Under the pieces are notes generated by a model, which saw only the letters and a list, made by a program, of their open reading frames with translations, was not told the DNA's origin and made no database searches. A stretch of 64,000 bases of DNA from Archangium gephyra (lineage in GTDB: Bacteria; Myxococcota; Myxococcia; Myxococcales; Myxococcaceae). The stretch lies in assembly GCF_001027285.1 (NCBI RefSeq), contig NZ_CP011509.1, positions 2,674,501 through 2,738,500 of the forward strand, given 5' to 3'. This document shows, piece after piece, positions 34,616 to 45,232 of the stretch (position 1 is the stretch's first letter; every line of letters starts with the position of its first letter). Position numbers and translations under genes: made by a program.

Positions 34616-35818
34616 ATGAGCGACAGCCCGAACCCCCAGGACTCCGTGCTCATCACCGTCACCGGGAAGGACCATCCCGGCATCACCGCCCGCCTGACCG
34701 GCATCCTCGCCGAGGCGGGCGCGGCGCTACTCGACATCGAGCAGGTGGTGGTGCAGGGGCAGCTCACCCTGTGTCTGCTGGTGCGTCCGCCCGAGACGCG
34801 TGACGTGCTCAAGGAGCTGCTCTTCGTGGCTCGCGAGCTGGGCGTGTCGCTGGACTTCCAGCCGGTGGCCGCCCCGAAGGCTCCCACCGCCGCGGTGCCT
34901 GGCCGCTATGTCGTCACCGTGGTGGGCCGCTCCCTGGGCGCGCGTGAGCTGCACGCGGTGACCGAGCGGCTCGCCCGGCACGCGGCCAACATCGAGCGCG
35001 TCCACCGCCTGTCCGAGGCGGAGCTCGGCTCCGTGGAAATCCACATCGCCCTGCCGCCGGAGCGGGAGCCCGAGGCGCTCAAGCGCTCGTTGCTGGAGCT
35101 GTCCATGTCCACCAACGCCTTCGACGTGGCGTTGCAGCGCGAGAGCCTCTACCGGCGCAGCAAGCGGCTGGTGGTGATGGACATGGACTCCACGCTCATC
35201 CGCATCGAGGTCATCGACGAGCTGGCGCGGGCCCACGGCGTGGGCGAGCAGGTGGCGCGTATCACCGAGCGCGCCATGCACGGGGAGATGGACTACGACG
35301 AGTCCCTGCGCCAGCGCGTGTCGCTGCTGAAGGGGTTGGACGCGAAGGTGCTGCACGACATCGCCGCCCACCTCCCGCTCACCGAGGGCGCGGAGACGCT
35401 CATCCGCGTGCTCAAGCGCCTGGGCTACCGCACCGCCATCCTCAGCGGAGGCTTCTCCGTGGCGGCCGAGGCACTCAAGGCCCGGCTGGGCATCGACCAG
35501 GCCCACTCCAACATGCTGGAGGAAGTGGACGGCAAGCTCACCGGCCGCACGCTGGGGCCCATCGTCAACGCGCGCCGCAAGGCCGAGCTGCTGGAGAGCA
35601 TCGCCCAGGCGGAGGGCATCCTGCTCGACCAGGTCATCGCCGTGGGCGATGGCGCCAATGATCTGTTGATGCTCGAGCGCGCGGGCCTGGGCATCGCCTT
35701 CCGCGCCAAGCCCAAGCTGCGTCAGGCGGCCGATACCTCCATCTCCGCCGGCGGCCTGGACACCATCCTCTACCTCCTGGGCCTCTCCGGCCGCGAGCTC
35801 CAGGAAGTGTTGGGATAG
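34616..35818 (+). CDS. serB: Phosphoserine phosphatase with tandem ACT domains
   Basis: 400 residues from ATG 34616 (MSDSPNPQDS). Two ACT-type regulatory modules (about 8-85 and 95-175; VLITVTGKDHPGITARLTG) precede a HAD phosphatase with D189-M-D191-S-T, 'ILSGGFSVAAEALKA' and VIAVGDGANDLLML. It catalyses the last step of L-serine synthesis; the ACT domains suggest feedback by amino acids. Followed after 21 bp by the convergent MshEN gene. Confidence 0.95.
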   Translation: MSDSPNPQDSVLITVTGKDHPGITARLTGILAEAGAALLDIEQVVVQGQLTLCLLVRPPETRDVLKELLFVARELGVSLDFQPVAAPKAPTAAVPGRYVVTVVGRSLGARELHAVTERLARHAANIERVHRLSEAELGSVEIHIALPPEREPEALKRSLLELSMSTNAFDVALQRESLYRRSKRLVVMDMDSTLIRIEVIDELARAHGVGEQVARITERAMHGEMDYDESLRQRVSLLKGLDAKVLHDIAAHLPLTEGAETLIRVLKRLGYRTAILSGGFSVAAEALKARLGIDQAHSNMLEEVDGKLTGRTLGPIVNARRKAELLESIAQAEGILLDQVIAVGDGANDLLMLERAGLGIAFRAKPKLRQAADTSISAGGLDTILYLLGLSGRELQEVLG

Positions 35819-35839
35819 GACGTGCTGGGGTAGGGCGCC

Positions 35840-36679
35840 TCAGGAGGGGCGCATGCGCGCCGCCAGCTCCCGCTGCTGGACCATGCCCTTCTCCAGCAGC
35901 AGCTCGAGCAGGGCGCGCAGAATCTTGGAGCTCTTCTCCTGGTTGGCCTGTACCGCCTGCAGCCGCTGCATCTCCTCGGGCGAGAACACCTCCGCCGGGG
36001 CGGGCGAGCCGCTGAGAATCTCGTCGAGCAGGTCCGAGGCGCTCCCCGCGCCACCGGACCGCGCCGGAGCGGGAGCCGCGGCCTGCCGGGCGTTCTCCCG
36101 GGCCATGTTCGGCGCGATGTCGGCGATGGCCTTCACCACCGTCTTGCCGCTCATGTCGACGACCTTGAACTCGTCCTCGTCGCCGGACGAGACGCTGCTC
36201 TTGCTCGAGGCCGAGTGGGACGAGTGGGTGACGGCCGGATCCTGGTTGCGGTAGTGGCGCAGGATGGCGTTCTGGATTTCACGGTCGCCGGCCACCACGG
36301 GGACGACACGCGTCCGGCTGCGGGCGGCCACCTGGTCGATGGTCTGCAGGTCCGTGGGGTCCGCCATGGCGAGCACGAGCGTCTTGCCGTTGTCTCGCAG
36401 GGACACGGGGAAGACGCCCTTCTGCTCGGCGAGGCCCACGTCCAGCTTGGCGAGGGCGCCCACGTCCTTGGCGGTGCCCAGCTGGACACGCTGCACGCCC
36501 AGGCCCTGGGAGATGGCCTCGGTGATCGTGTCCTCCTTGGCGAGGCCCATGTCGGTGATGATGCGCGACAGGCGCCCGCCCCACTGGTCGTGCTGGGCGA
36601 GCGCGCTGCGAAGCTGCATCTCGTCGATGACGCGGGCCTTGACGAGAATCTCTCCGATACGGTTGCGAGGTGCGGCCAT
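35840..36679 (-). CDS. MshEN (GspE N-terminal) domain protein
   Basis: 279 residues from ATG 36679 (MAAPRNRIGEILV). The first ~150 residues match the N-terminal domain of type II secretion/type IV pilus ATPases (RIGEILVKARVIDEMQLRSA, 'LSRIITDMGLAKEDTITEAI'), a fold that can bind c-di-GMP. There is no ATPase domain: the rest is a Ser/Ala-rich linker and a short C-terminal helical part ('SKILRALLELLLEKGMVQQ') that resembles a second copy of the start. Stand-alone MshEN proteins of this kind are frequent in myxobacteria; the partner is unknown. Confidence 0.85.
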   Translation of the reverse strand: MAAPRNRIGEILVKARVIDEMQLRSALAQHDQWGGRLSRIITDMGLAKEDTITEAISQGLGVQRVQLGTAKDVGALAKLDVGLAEQKGVFPVSLRDNGKTLVLAMADPTDLQTIDQVAARSRTRVVPVVAGDREIQNAILRHYRNQDPAVTHSSHSASSKSSVSSGDEDEFKVVDMSGKTVVKAIADIAPNMARENARQAAAPAPARSGGAGSASDLLDEILSGSPAPAEVFSPEEMQRLQAVQANQEKSSKILRALLELLLEKGMVQQRELAARMRPS

Positions 36680-36720
36680 GGCCGCCAGTCTACGGAGGAA
36701 GGAGGCCGGAGTCGCGTTCG

Positions 36721-37080
36721 ATGCCACGAGGATTCGATACCTGCCTGGCGGAAGGGGTGGCGCTCTTCGACGCCGGGCGCTTCTTCGAGGCGCACGAGGC
36801 CTGGGAAGAAGCCTGGCAGCACGAGCGCGGCCCCCGCAGGCTGTTGCTGCAGGGCCTCATCCTCGTGGCGGCCGGCTGGCTCAAGCGCGACGCGGGCAAT
36901 GCCCGGGGCGCCTGGACGCTCTTCTCCCGCGCCCTGGAGCGGCTCGAGTCCCTGCCCTCGGCGTGTGAAGGCGTGGACGTGGGCCTTCTGCGTCCCCAGG
37001 TCGCGGGCTGGCGTGAGGGCGGCCCCTGTGACCGGCCCCTGCTCGCCCGGCTGCTCCACCACCAGGCAGGAGGCCCTTGA
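36721..37080 (+). CDS. DUF309 domain protein
   Basis: 119 residues from ATG 36721, with GGAG about 9 bases upstream. The helical DUF309 core is plain: LAEGVALFDAGRFFEAHEAW, EEAWQ, 'LLLQGLILVAAGWLKRDAGN'. Biochemical function of the family is not established. Its stop TGA shares a base with the ATG of the next small gene, so the two are translationally coupled. Confidence 0.88.
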   Translation: MPRGFDTCLAEGVALFDAGRFFEAHEAWEEAWQHERGPRRLLLQGLILVAAGWLKRDAGNARGAWTLFSRALERLESLPSACEGVDVGLLRPQVAGWREGGPCDRPLLARLLHHQAGGP

Positions 37081-37274
37081 TGCAACCCTTCGCGGACGAT
37101 GCCCTGCTGCTCTGCCCCTACTGCGGTGAGGAGGTGGAGGTGTCGGTGGACCCGGGTGGCCCCTCGTCGGAGACGTACGTGGAAGACTGCCCGGTGTGCT
37201 GCCGGCCGTGGGTGGTGCACGTCTCCCGCGAGGAGGAGGACGTGTCCGTCTACCTCGGGCGCGAGGACGACTGA
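37080..37274 (+). CDS. CPXCG-motif cysteine-rich small protein
   Basis: 64 residues. Two Cys pairs, CPYCGEEVEV and CPVC, followed by CRPWVVHVS, match the CPXCG family of small putative zinc proteins. The start ATG (37080) overlaps the preceding stop and has GGAGG upstream. Function unknown. Confidence 0.88.
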   Translation: MQPFADDALLLCPYCGEEVEVSVDPGGPSSETYVEDCPVCCRPWVVHVSREEEDVSVYLGREDD

Positions 37275-37455
37275 GCCGGCCGCAATGGGCCCGCGGCGCC
37301 TCGCCTTGACACGTTCCGAAGCATGGTTCTCTTGAAGCTGTGAGCGACGCCGGGCCCTGAAGACAGCGGGTCCGGCGCCAACGAACAAACTCTCAGTTTC
37401 AACTCAACAGCGCGCCGCTGCTCCGTCTGGAGTGTGGCGCGAACAGGAGACGTCC

Positions 37456-37908
37456 ATGCTGAACCGTTGGAACCCGTTCGAGATGAGCAATGGTGCTGTC
37501 GCGCTGGGCCCCATCATGGCCAAGGAGTTCGACCAGCTCTTCCGTGAGCTGAGCGTGCGCCAGGGCAACGCCCGCGAGCTCGTCCCGCCCGCGGACATCT
37601 ACGAGACGGCCGAGGGCATCACCCTGCAGGTGGACCTGCCGGGGCATGACCCGAAGGCCATCGAGGTGAAGGTGGAGAACGACACCCTCACCCTGCGCTC
37701 CGAGCGCAAGGTGGCCGAGCGCCCGGAGAAGGACAACGCGCGGCGTCTGGAGCGCAGCTTCGGCGTGTACGCCCGCTCCTTCGTGCTGCCGCGCACCGTG
37801 GACGCGTCCCGCGTGGAGGCCCGCTACGAGAATGGCGTGCTCACGCTGACGCTGCCGCGGCGCGAGGAGTCCCGCCCCCGCGTGGTCGAGGTGAAGGTCA
37901 ACGGCTGA
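37456..37908 (+). CDS. Hsp20/alpha-crystallin small heat-shock protein
   Basis: 150 residues from ATG 37456 after AGGAGA. The alpha-crystallin domain (about 42-140) is complete: PPADIYETAEGITLQVDLPG, 'VENDTLTLRSERK', 'ARYENGVLTLTLPR'. It acts as an ATP-independent holdase and resembles the SP21/HspA-type proteins of myxobacteria made in stress and development. The 181-bp gap upstream is partly AT-rich and contains TTGACA at 37306-37311 but no convincing -10; no CIRCE element is seen. Confidence 0.94.
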   Translation: MLNRWNPFEMSNGAVALGPIMAKEFDQLFRELSVRQGNARELVPPADIYETAEGITLQVDLPGHDPKAIEVKVENDTLTLRSERKVAERPEKDNARRLERSFGVYARSFVLPRTVDASRVEARYENGVLTLTLPRREESRPRVVEVKVNG

Positions 37909-38071
37909 GCTGAAGGGGAAGGGACGGCGGCACCGGCGGGACGGGCCTCTGGGCAGGCTCATCCCGTCCGGTTGAAGGCGACGCAGGACACACGGGCGGC
38001 GACGCGCACTCGACGGGGACCCTGCAAAGGGCCCCCGGGAGACGCTTCGCCGCTCGGGGCGTTGGCGCCGG

Positions 38072-38668
38072 CTAGCGCTTGACGGCGGTGGTGGTGCCAC
38101 CGAGCGCCAGCGGCACGCGGAACAGGTCGAGCACCTGCTGCACGTCCAGCGGCTTGGGCAGGCACGCCACGGCGCCGGCCTGCTTGGAGCTCTCCACCAC
38201 CTCGGGCGAGTGGGCGGACGTCATGGTGATGAGCCGCACGCCCTCCATCTGCTTGCGGGCGCGGATGCGGCGGCACACCTCGATACCGTCGATGTCCGGC
38301 ATGTTCAGGTCGATGAGCATGCCGTGCGGCTTCTGCTCGCTGACCAGCAGGAGCGCCTCGACGCCACTGGTGGTCGTCTGCAGCTCCACCTGGTTCGCGT
38401 AGGGCTTGAAGGCACGCTTGATGGCGTCGAGCACCTGCCGCTCGTCATCCACCACCAGCAGGCGCACGGTGCTGCTGCCCAACTCCTCGGGCACCGGCAT
38501 CTGGTGGGTGATGAGGAAGGTGCGAAGGTCCGCCGAGCGCACGCGCCGGTGACCGCCCGGCGTCCGGAACGCCATGAGGATGCCGCGGTCGATCCACTTG
38601 CTCACCGTGGACGGGTCCACCTGGAGCAACCGGCTGATGTCGTGGGTCGTGTAGAGCTGATCCGTCAT
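38072..38668 (-). CDS. Excisionase/MerR-type HTH fused to a C-terminal receiver
   Basis: 198 residues from ATG 38668, preceded by GGGGAG. The N-terminus is a BldC/excisionase-type DNA-binding domain (TTHDISRLLQVDPSTVSKWI, 'GGHRRVRSADLRTFL'). The C-terminal half is a receiver with VVDDE, phosphoacceptor Asp in IDLNMPDIDG and CLPKP. The order is the reverse of standard response regulators. It probably binds DNA and is tuned by phosphorylation from an orphan kinase. Confidence 0.88.
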   Translation of the reverse strand: MTDQLYTTHDISRLLQVDPSTVSKWIDRGILMAFRTPGGHRRVRSADLRTFLITHQMPVPEELGSSTVRLLVVDDERQVLDAIKRAFKPYANQVELQTTTSGVEALLLVSEQKPHGMLIDLNMPDIDGIEVCRRIRARKQMEGVRLITMTSAHSPEVVESSKQAGAVACLPKPLDVQQVLDLFRVPLALGGTTTAVKR

Positions 38669-38749
38669 CGAACTCCCCTCACTCTGCACTGCTGGCTTCC
38701 GGCCTTCATAGGATAAGACACCTAAGCGGGAAGCGAAAATTCTTCGATT

Positions 38750-39328
38750 TCACAACTTGACAGCTTGTAGGGCATCAGGGTCCCTCATGTGTTGAACGGT
38801 GGCCTCCCACCGTCCCGATGCCCGCAAGCACAACTCCACCAGCTCGCGCGCGGCCCCGTGACCTCCCCGGCACCGCGCCACGTAATGCACCGACTGACGA
38901 ACCTCGGCGGCGGCATCCGCCGGACAGGCCGACAGGCCCGCCATGCCCAGAGGGCCCAGGTCGTTGACGTCATCCCCCATGTACGCGCACTCCTCGGGGG
39001 AGACCTCCAGCTGGGACAGCAGCTCCCGGAAACCCGCCGCCTTGTTCTTGCGGCCCTGGAGCACGGCGGCCAGGCCCAGCTCCCGGCCGCGCACTTCCAC
39101 GATGGAGGAGGAGCGTGCGGTGAGGATGGCGGTGCGCAACCCCGCCAGCCTCGCCATCACCAGACCGTGGCCGTCCTTGACGTCGAAGCGCTTCATCACC
39201 TCGCCGCCATCGCCGTAATACAGGCCACCATCCGTGAGGACGCCGTCCACGTCGAAGGCGAGCAGACGCACGCGTGCCGCGCGCTCCGTCAGCTCGTCCC
39301 TGCTCGGTTTGGGCGGCAGCTCCGTCAT
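38750..39328 (-). CDS. kdsC: 3-deoxy-D-manno-octulosonate 8-phosphate phosphatase
   Basis: 192 residues from ATG 39328 with AGAGGGA upstream. HAD phosphatase without cap: FDVDGVLTDGGLYY, 'ILTARSSSIVEVRGRELGL', YMGDDVNDLG, matching KdsC. It converts Kdo-8-P to Kdo for the LPS core. Third in the pyrG-kdsA-kdsC run, 62 bp after kdsA. Confidence 0.93.
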   Translation of the reverse strand: MTELPPKPSRDELTERAARVRLLAFDVDGVLTDGGLYYGDGGEVMKRFDVKDGHGLVMARLAGLRTAILTARSSSIVEVRGRELGLAAVLQGRKNKAAGFRELLSQLEVSPEECAYMGDDVNDLGPLGMAGLSACPADAAAEVRQSVHYVARCRGGHGAARELVELCLRASGRWEATVQHMRDPDALQAVKL

Positions 39329-39390
39329 GTCGCGTCCCTCTGACTCCCTCCCCACGACTTCGTCCACACTACTTACCGCGAATTTCGCCA

Positions 39391-41882
<2,492 letters not shown>

Positions 41883-41946
41883 TCAATGATTCTGTCAACG
41901 CCACCGGACGCTCGCCTGGTCCCGGAAGTCGGGCAAGCGGCGCATT

Positions 41947-42180
41947 TCACTCCTGGCCCTGGGTCCTCGGGCGGGATTCGGCGTAGTCGCGGGCCCTGGG
42001 CTCGCAGTCGCGCTGCTCGCGCAGCGGACAGTGGCGGCAGGACCACCCGTCCCAGCCGCGTTTCACGGCGAGATGAAGACAGGCGTCGTAGTTGAAGCAG
42101 AACAGGTTGCGCTGGACTTCCACCGCCGTCTCGTCACGCAGGGCGGAAGGCAGGGGACTCGGGCACGGTGTGATGGACAA
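41947..42180 (-). CDS. Small cysteine-rich protein
   Basis: 77 residues from a proposed TTG at 42180 with GGAG 9 bases upstream; a longer frame to 42297 would cross the terminator and is unlikely. The core is FCFNYDACLHLAVKRGWDGW followed by SCRHCPLREQRDC: a Cys-x5-Cys and Cys-x2-Cys pattern seen in small putative metal-binding proteins of delta-proteobacteria. It stands 94 bp upstream of pyrG on the same strand. Start and function are uncertain. Confidence 0.55.
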   Translation of the reverse strand: MSITPCPSPLPSALRDETAVEVQRNLFCFNYDACLHLAVKRGWDGWSCRHCPLREQRDCEPRARDYAESRPRTQGQE

Positions 42181-42266
42181 GGTCAGGGACTCCGGCGGAT
42201 GAACGGGCCTTTTCCCCCCTCGCGCGTGCAACAGGGTTGTGGCACGCGCATTCCCGAGGACCCGGC

Positions 42267-42324
42267 AAAAAAAGGACCGCCCGTCTCGCGGCCCCAAGCG
42301 TGGAGGGGTGCGCGAGACGGGCGG
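42267..42324 (-). terminator. Strong intrinsic terminator on the minus strand
   Basis: A perfect 14-bp stem CCGCCCGTCTCGCG (42277-42290) / CGCGAGACGGGCGG (42311-42324), loop 20 nt. Read on the minus strand it is followed by TCC and seven T (A-run at 42267-42273). It ends transcription coming from the exporter gene and the tiny frame at 42368-42418. Confidence 0.85.
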
Positions 42325-42367
42325 GCCCGAACTGCTGGCGTCATCACTTCCGCCGCATGGGGCTTTA

Positions 42368-42418
42368 TCAGCGCGCCATACGAGCGGAGGTGGACGCCTG
42401 ACTGTTGCTGTCGGTCAA
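42368..42418 (-). CDS. Possible 16-residue peptide behind a perfect Shine-Dalgarno
   Basis: On the minus strand AGAAAGGAGGTGAT (42435-42422), complementary over 14 nt to the 3' end of 16S rRNA, stands at ideal spacing before TTG 42418. The frame reads MTDSNSQASTSARMAR and stops. The terminator at 42267-42324 follows within 45 bp, giving a compact unit about 130 bp after the exporter gene. An ATG inside the SD would give only two codons. The peptide matches nothing I recognise. The rest of the 42181-42544 gap shows only a weak inverted repeat (GCGGCG/CGCCGC). Confidence 0.35.
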   Translation of the reverse strand: MTDSNSQASTSARMAR

Positions 42419-42544
42419 GGCATCACCTCCTTTCTGCGGCGGCTTATGTAATGGCGGGTTTTTCGCCGCGCCACTCCACCGGGGAGGTGTTTCGTACCTG
42501 GATGCAGGGCAGGCGAGAGGGCGAGCGCCCGTCCGGAGGCCTTA

Positions 42545-44323
42545 CTAGGCCGCCACGAACTGACGCTCCACCAGCCGGCGGTAGAGGCCCTCCTGGCCCA
42601 TGAGCGCGGCGTGGTTGCCGCTCTGCACCACCTGGCCGCCCTCGAGCACCAGCACGCGGTCCGCGCCAATCACCGTGGACAAGCGGTGGGCGATGATGAG
42701 CGTGGTGCGGCCCTTCATCAGCCGCTCCAGGGCCTCCTGCACCAGGTGCTCGCTCTCGGCGTCGAGCGCGCTGGTGGCTTCGTCCAGCACCAGCAGGCGC
42801 GGATTCTTGAGCATGGCGCGCGCGATGGCGATGCGCTGCTTCTGGCCACCGGACAGCTGCACACCGCGCTCACCCACCAGGGTGCGGTAGCCCTCGGGGA
42901 AGCGGGAGATGAACTCGTGGGCGTTGGCGGCGCGCGCGGCGGCCTCGAGCTCCTCCTGCGTGGCGTCCATGCGGCCGTAGCGGATGTTGTCCTCGATGGA
43001 GGAGGCGAAGAGCATGGGCTCCTGGGCCACCGTGCCAATCTGCTGACGCAGCCACTCGGGATCCAACGCGTCCAGCGCCTTGCCGTCCAGCAGCAGGCGC
43101 CCGCCCTGCGGATCGTACATGCGGGCCAGCAGCCCGGCGATGGTGGACTTGCCCGCGCCCGAGGGGCCGACGATGGCCACCACCTCGCCCGGGTCCAGCT
43201 TCAAGTCGATGCCCTGCAGCACCGGCACGTCCGGGCGCGTGGGGTAGGCGAAACGCACCTGCTGGAACTCGACGCGGCCCTGCACCGACGCCAGGCGCTC
43301 GCCACCCGTGGCGGGGATGGTGGGCTTGCGGTCGATGAGCTCGAAGACGCGCTCGGCGGCGCCCGTGGCGCGCATGAAGTCCGCCCACAGGTCCGTCAGG
43401 GCGCCCAGCGCGAAGGCCACCATCATCGAGTAGATGAGGAAGGAGGTGAGATTGCCCACCGTCATCTTCCCGTCCAGCACCAGCCGGCCGCCGTACCAGA
43501 GCACCACCGCCGAGGCGAGGTAGGAAGCGGAGGAGGCCGCGGCCATGAAGATGGAGGACTGGCTCACCCGGCGGCGCGCGACGTCATAGGCGCGCTCGGT
43601 GGCCGAGCGGTAACGCTCCACCTCGTGCCGCTCGGCGGCGAAGGAGCGCACGGTGCGGATGCCGGAGAGGCTCTCCTCGGCGACCTCGTTGGCGGCGGCG
43701 AGCGCGTCCTGCGTCTGCTTGGACAGCCCGCGCACCCTGCGGCCGTACGTCACCGCGCCAATCGCCACCGCCGGGACGATGAGCAGCATCAGCCCCGTGA
43801 GCACCGGCGAGGTGTAGAGCAGCAGCGCGATGCCGCCCACCGCCTGCGCCGCGTTGCGCAGGCCCATGGAGATGTTCACGCTTACCGCGTTCTGCAGCAC
43901 CGTGGTGTCCGAGGCCAGCCGGTTGGTGAGCTCTCCCGTCTTGCGCTCGTCGAAGAAGCCCACCTCCTGGGACATGAGGCTGGCGAACAGATCCTGCCGC
44001 AGCTGCGTCACCACGCGCTCGCCCGCGGTGGTGAAGAGGTAGAAGCGCAGCGCCATCGCCACGCCCTGCAGGATGAAGACGACACCCATCGTCAGGGCGA
44101 TGCTGTCTATCTGCGCGCGGTCTCCCGCCTTGATGGCCTGGTCGATGATGTCCCCGATGGCCTTCGGGTACACCAGCATCAGGCCGCTGGCGATGAGCAG
44201 GAAGACGATGCCGCCCATGATCCTGCGCGCCTGGGGGCGGGCGAGGCTCATGATGCGGCGCACCGTCACTCGGGAGAACTTGGGCTTCTTGGAGGCGTCG
44301 GGTTTCTGGGGGGCGTCGGACAC
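42545..44323 (-). CDS. ABC-type multidrug/lipid exporter (MsbA/ABCB-like)
   Basis: 592 residues, a half-transporter with six membrane helices (about 30-315) fused to an ATPase domain (340-590): Walker A GPSGAGKST, Q-loop, signature LSGGQKQ, Walker B LLVLDEATSALD and H-loop IIAHRLST. It works as a homodimer in the inner membrane. It lies between pyrG-kdsA-kdsC and kdsB, which makes lipid A-core flipping (the MsbA role) plausible, though sequence alone cannot separate this from drug export. Confidence 0.9.
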   Translation of the reverse strand: MSDAPQKPDASKKPKFSRVTVRRIMSLARPQARRIMGGIVFLLIASGLMLVYPKAIGDIIDQAIKAGDRAQIDSIALTMGVVFILQGVAMALRFYLFTTAGERVVTQLRQDLFASLMSQEVGFFDERKTGELTNRLASDTTVLQNAVSVNISMGLRNAAQAVGGIALLLYTSPVLTGLMLLIVPAVAIGAVTYGRRVRGLSKQTQDALAAANEVAEESLSGIRTVRSFAAERHEVERYRSATERAYDVARRRVSQSSIFMAAASSASYLASAVVLWYGGRLVLDGKMTVGNLTSFLIYSMMVAFALGALTDLWADFMRATGAAERVFELIDRKPTIPATGGERLASVQGRVEFQQVRFAYPTRPDVPVLQGIDLKLDPGEVVAIVGPSGAGKSTIAGLLARMYDPQGGRLLLDGKALDALDPEWLRQQIGTVAQEPMLFASSIEDNIRYGRMDATQEELEAAARAANAHEFISRFPEGYRTLVGERGVQLSGGQKQRIAIARAMLKNPRLLVLDEATSALDAESEHLVQEALERLMKGRTTLIIAHRLSTVIGADRVLVLEGGQVVQSGNHAALMGQEGLYRRLVERQFVAA

Positions 44324-44385
44324 GCGCGCAGACTAACCCGGACTGTCCCGCGCCGCATGTCTCCTTGCTGGACGGGGGGCGGGCT

Positions 44386-45126
44386 TCAGCTCCCCCGCAT
44401 CACCGCCTCCACCCGGGCCACATCCTCGGGCACGTCCACCGCCACCGAGCGCCCCGTCACCTTCCCGCACCGGATGCGGATGCCGTGCTCCAGCGCTCGT
44501 AGCTGCTCCAACTTCTCCGCCTGCTCCAGCGGGGTGGCGCTCAGCTCCGCCAGCCGCAACAGCGTCTCGCGCCGGTAGCCGTACAGCCCCAGGTGCGCCC
44601 AGCGCCGCACCGCCCCCGCCTCGCCCGGCTCGCGGAGGAAGGGCACGGTGGCGCGGCTGAAGTAGAGCGCGTCCCCGTTGAGCGCCAGCACCGCCTTCAC
44701 CACGTGCGGGCTGTCCGCCTCGGCCGCCTCCAGCGGGCGCACCAGCGTGCCCATCTCCACCTCCGGGTGCACGAAGAGGCCCGCCAGTACCCTCAGTGAA
44801 ACCGGGTCCACCAGCGGCTCGTCGCCCTGCACGTTCACCCAGACGTCCACGTCCAGGTGCGCCCGCGCCACCTCGGCCACCCGGTCCGTCCCCGTGGCGC
44901 ACTCCGGCGACGTCATCACCACCGTGCCCCCGAAGCCCCGCACCGTCTCCTGGATGCGCACATCGTCAGTGGCCACCACCACCTCGTCGAAGGCCCGGGC
45001 CTCCTGGCAGCGCCGCCAGACGTGTTCAATCATCGGCCGGCCGGCGATGAGGGCCAGCGGCTTGCCGGGAAAGCGCGTGCTGGCATAGCGGGCGGGGATG
45101 ACGGCGAAGGTACGGGGCGAGGACAT
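44386..45126 (-). CDS. kdsB: 3-deoxy-manno-octulosonate cytidylyltransferase
   Basis: 246 residues from ATG 45126 (MSSPRTFAVIPARYASTRFP). Nucleotidyltransferase motifs PARYASTRFPGKPL, VVVATDDVRI and 'VNVQGDEPLVDP' define KdsB. It activates Kdo as CMP-Kdo with CTP for transfer to lipid A. It is 62 bp upstream of the exporter gene on the same strand and diverges from wecB across a G-rich tract. Confidence 0.96.
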   Translation of the reverse strand: MSSPRTFAVIPARYASTRFPGKPLALIAGRPMIEHVWRRCQEARAFDEVVVATDDVRIQETVRGFGGTVVMTSPECATGTDRVAEVARAHLDVDVWVNVQGDEPLVDPVSLRVLAGLFVHPEVEMGTLVRPLEAAEADSPHVVKAVLALNGDALYFSRATVPFLREPGEAGAVRRWAHLGLYGYRRETLLRLAELSATPLEQAEKLEQLRALEHGIRIRCGKVTGRSVAVDVPEDVARVEAVMRGS

Positions 45127-45168
45127 GGTGGGGCGCTCTCTATCAGATCCTCGACGCTGCAAGGCCCC

Positions 45169-45195
45169 GGGGGGTGGGGCAGGGGGGGAGGGGGG
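45169..45195 (+). promoter_or_regulatory. G-quadruplex-type motif between kdsB and wecB
   Basis: Four G-runs of 6, 4, 7 and 6 separated by 1-2 bases (45169-45174, 45176-45179, 45182-45188, 45190-45195), followed by C7-G6 (45199-45211). It lies about 40-65 bp before the wecB start on the non-template strand. A quadruplex is possible; effect unknown. Confidence 0.5.
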
Positions 45196-45232
45196 TGGCC
45201 CCCCCGGGGGGCGTGCCTAGCTTCCCGCCACC

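Noticed and set aside
37306-37334. TTGACA before the Hsp20 gene considered as a housekeeping promoter
   Set aside because: No acceptable -10 element at 16-18 bp, so not listed as a feature.
42422-42435. Plus-strand ATCACCTCCTTTCT equals the 3' end of 16S rRNA
   Set aside because: Only 14 bases match and no further rRNA sequence flanks it; it is better read as a perfect Shine-Dalgarno on the minus strand.
45163-45232. G/C tract between kdsB and wecB considered as a bidirectional terminator
   Set aside because: The two genes diverge from it, so a terminator there makes no sense; no T-run is present.
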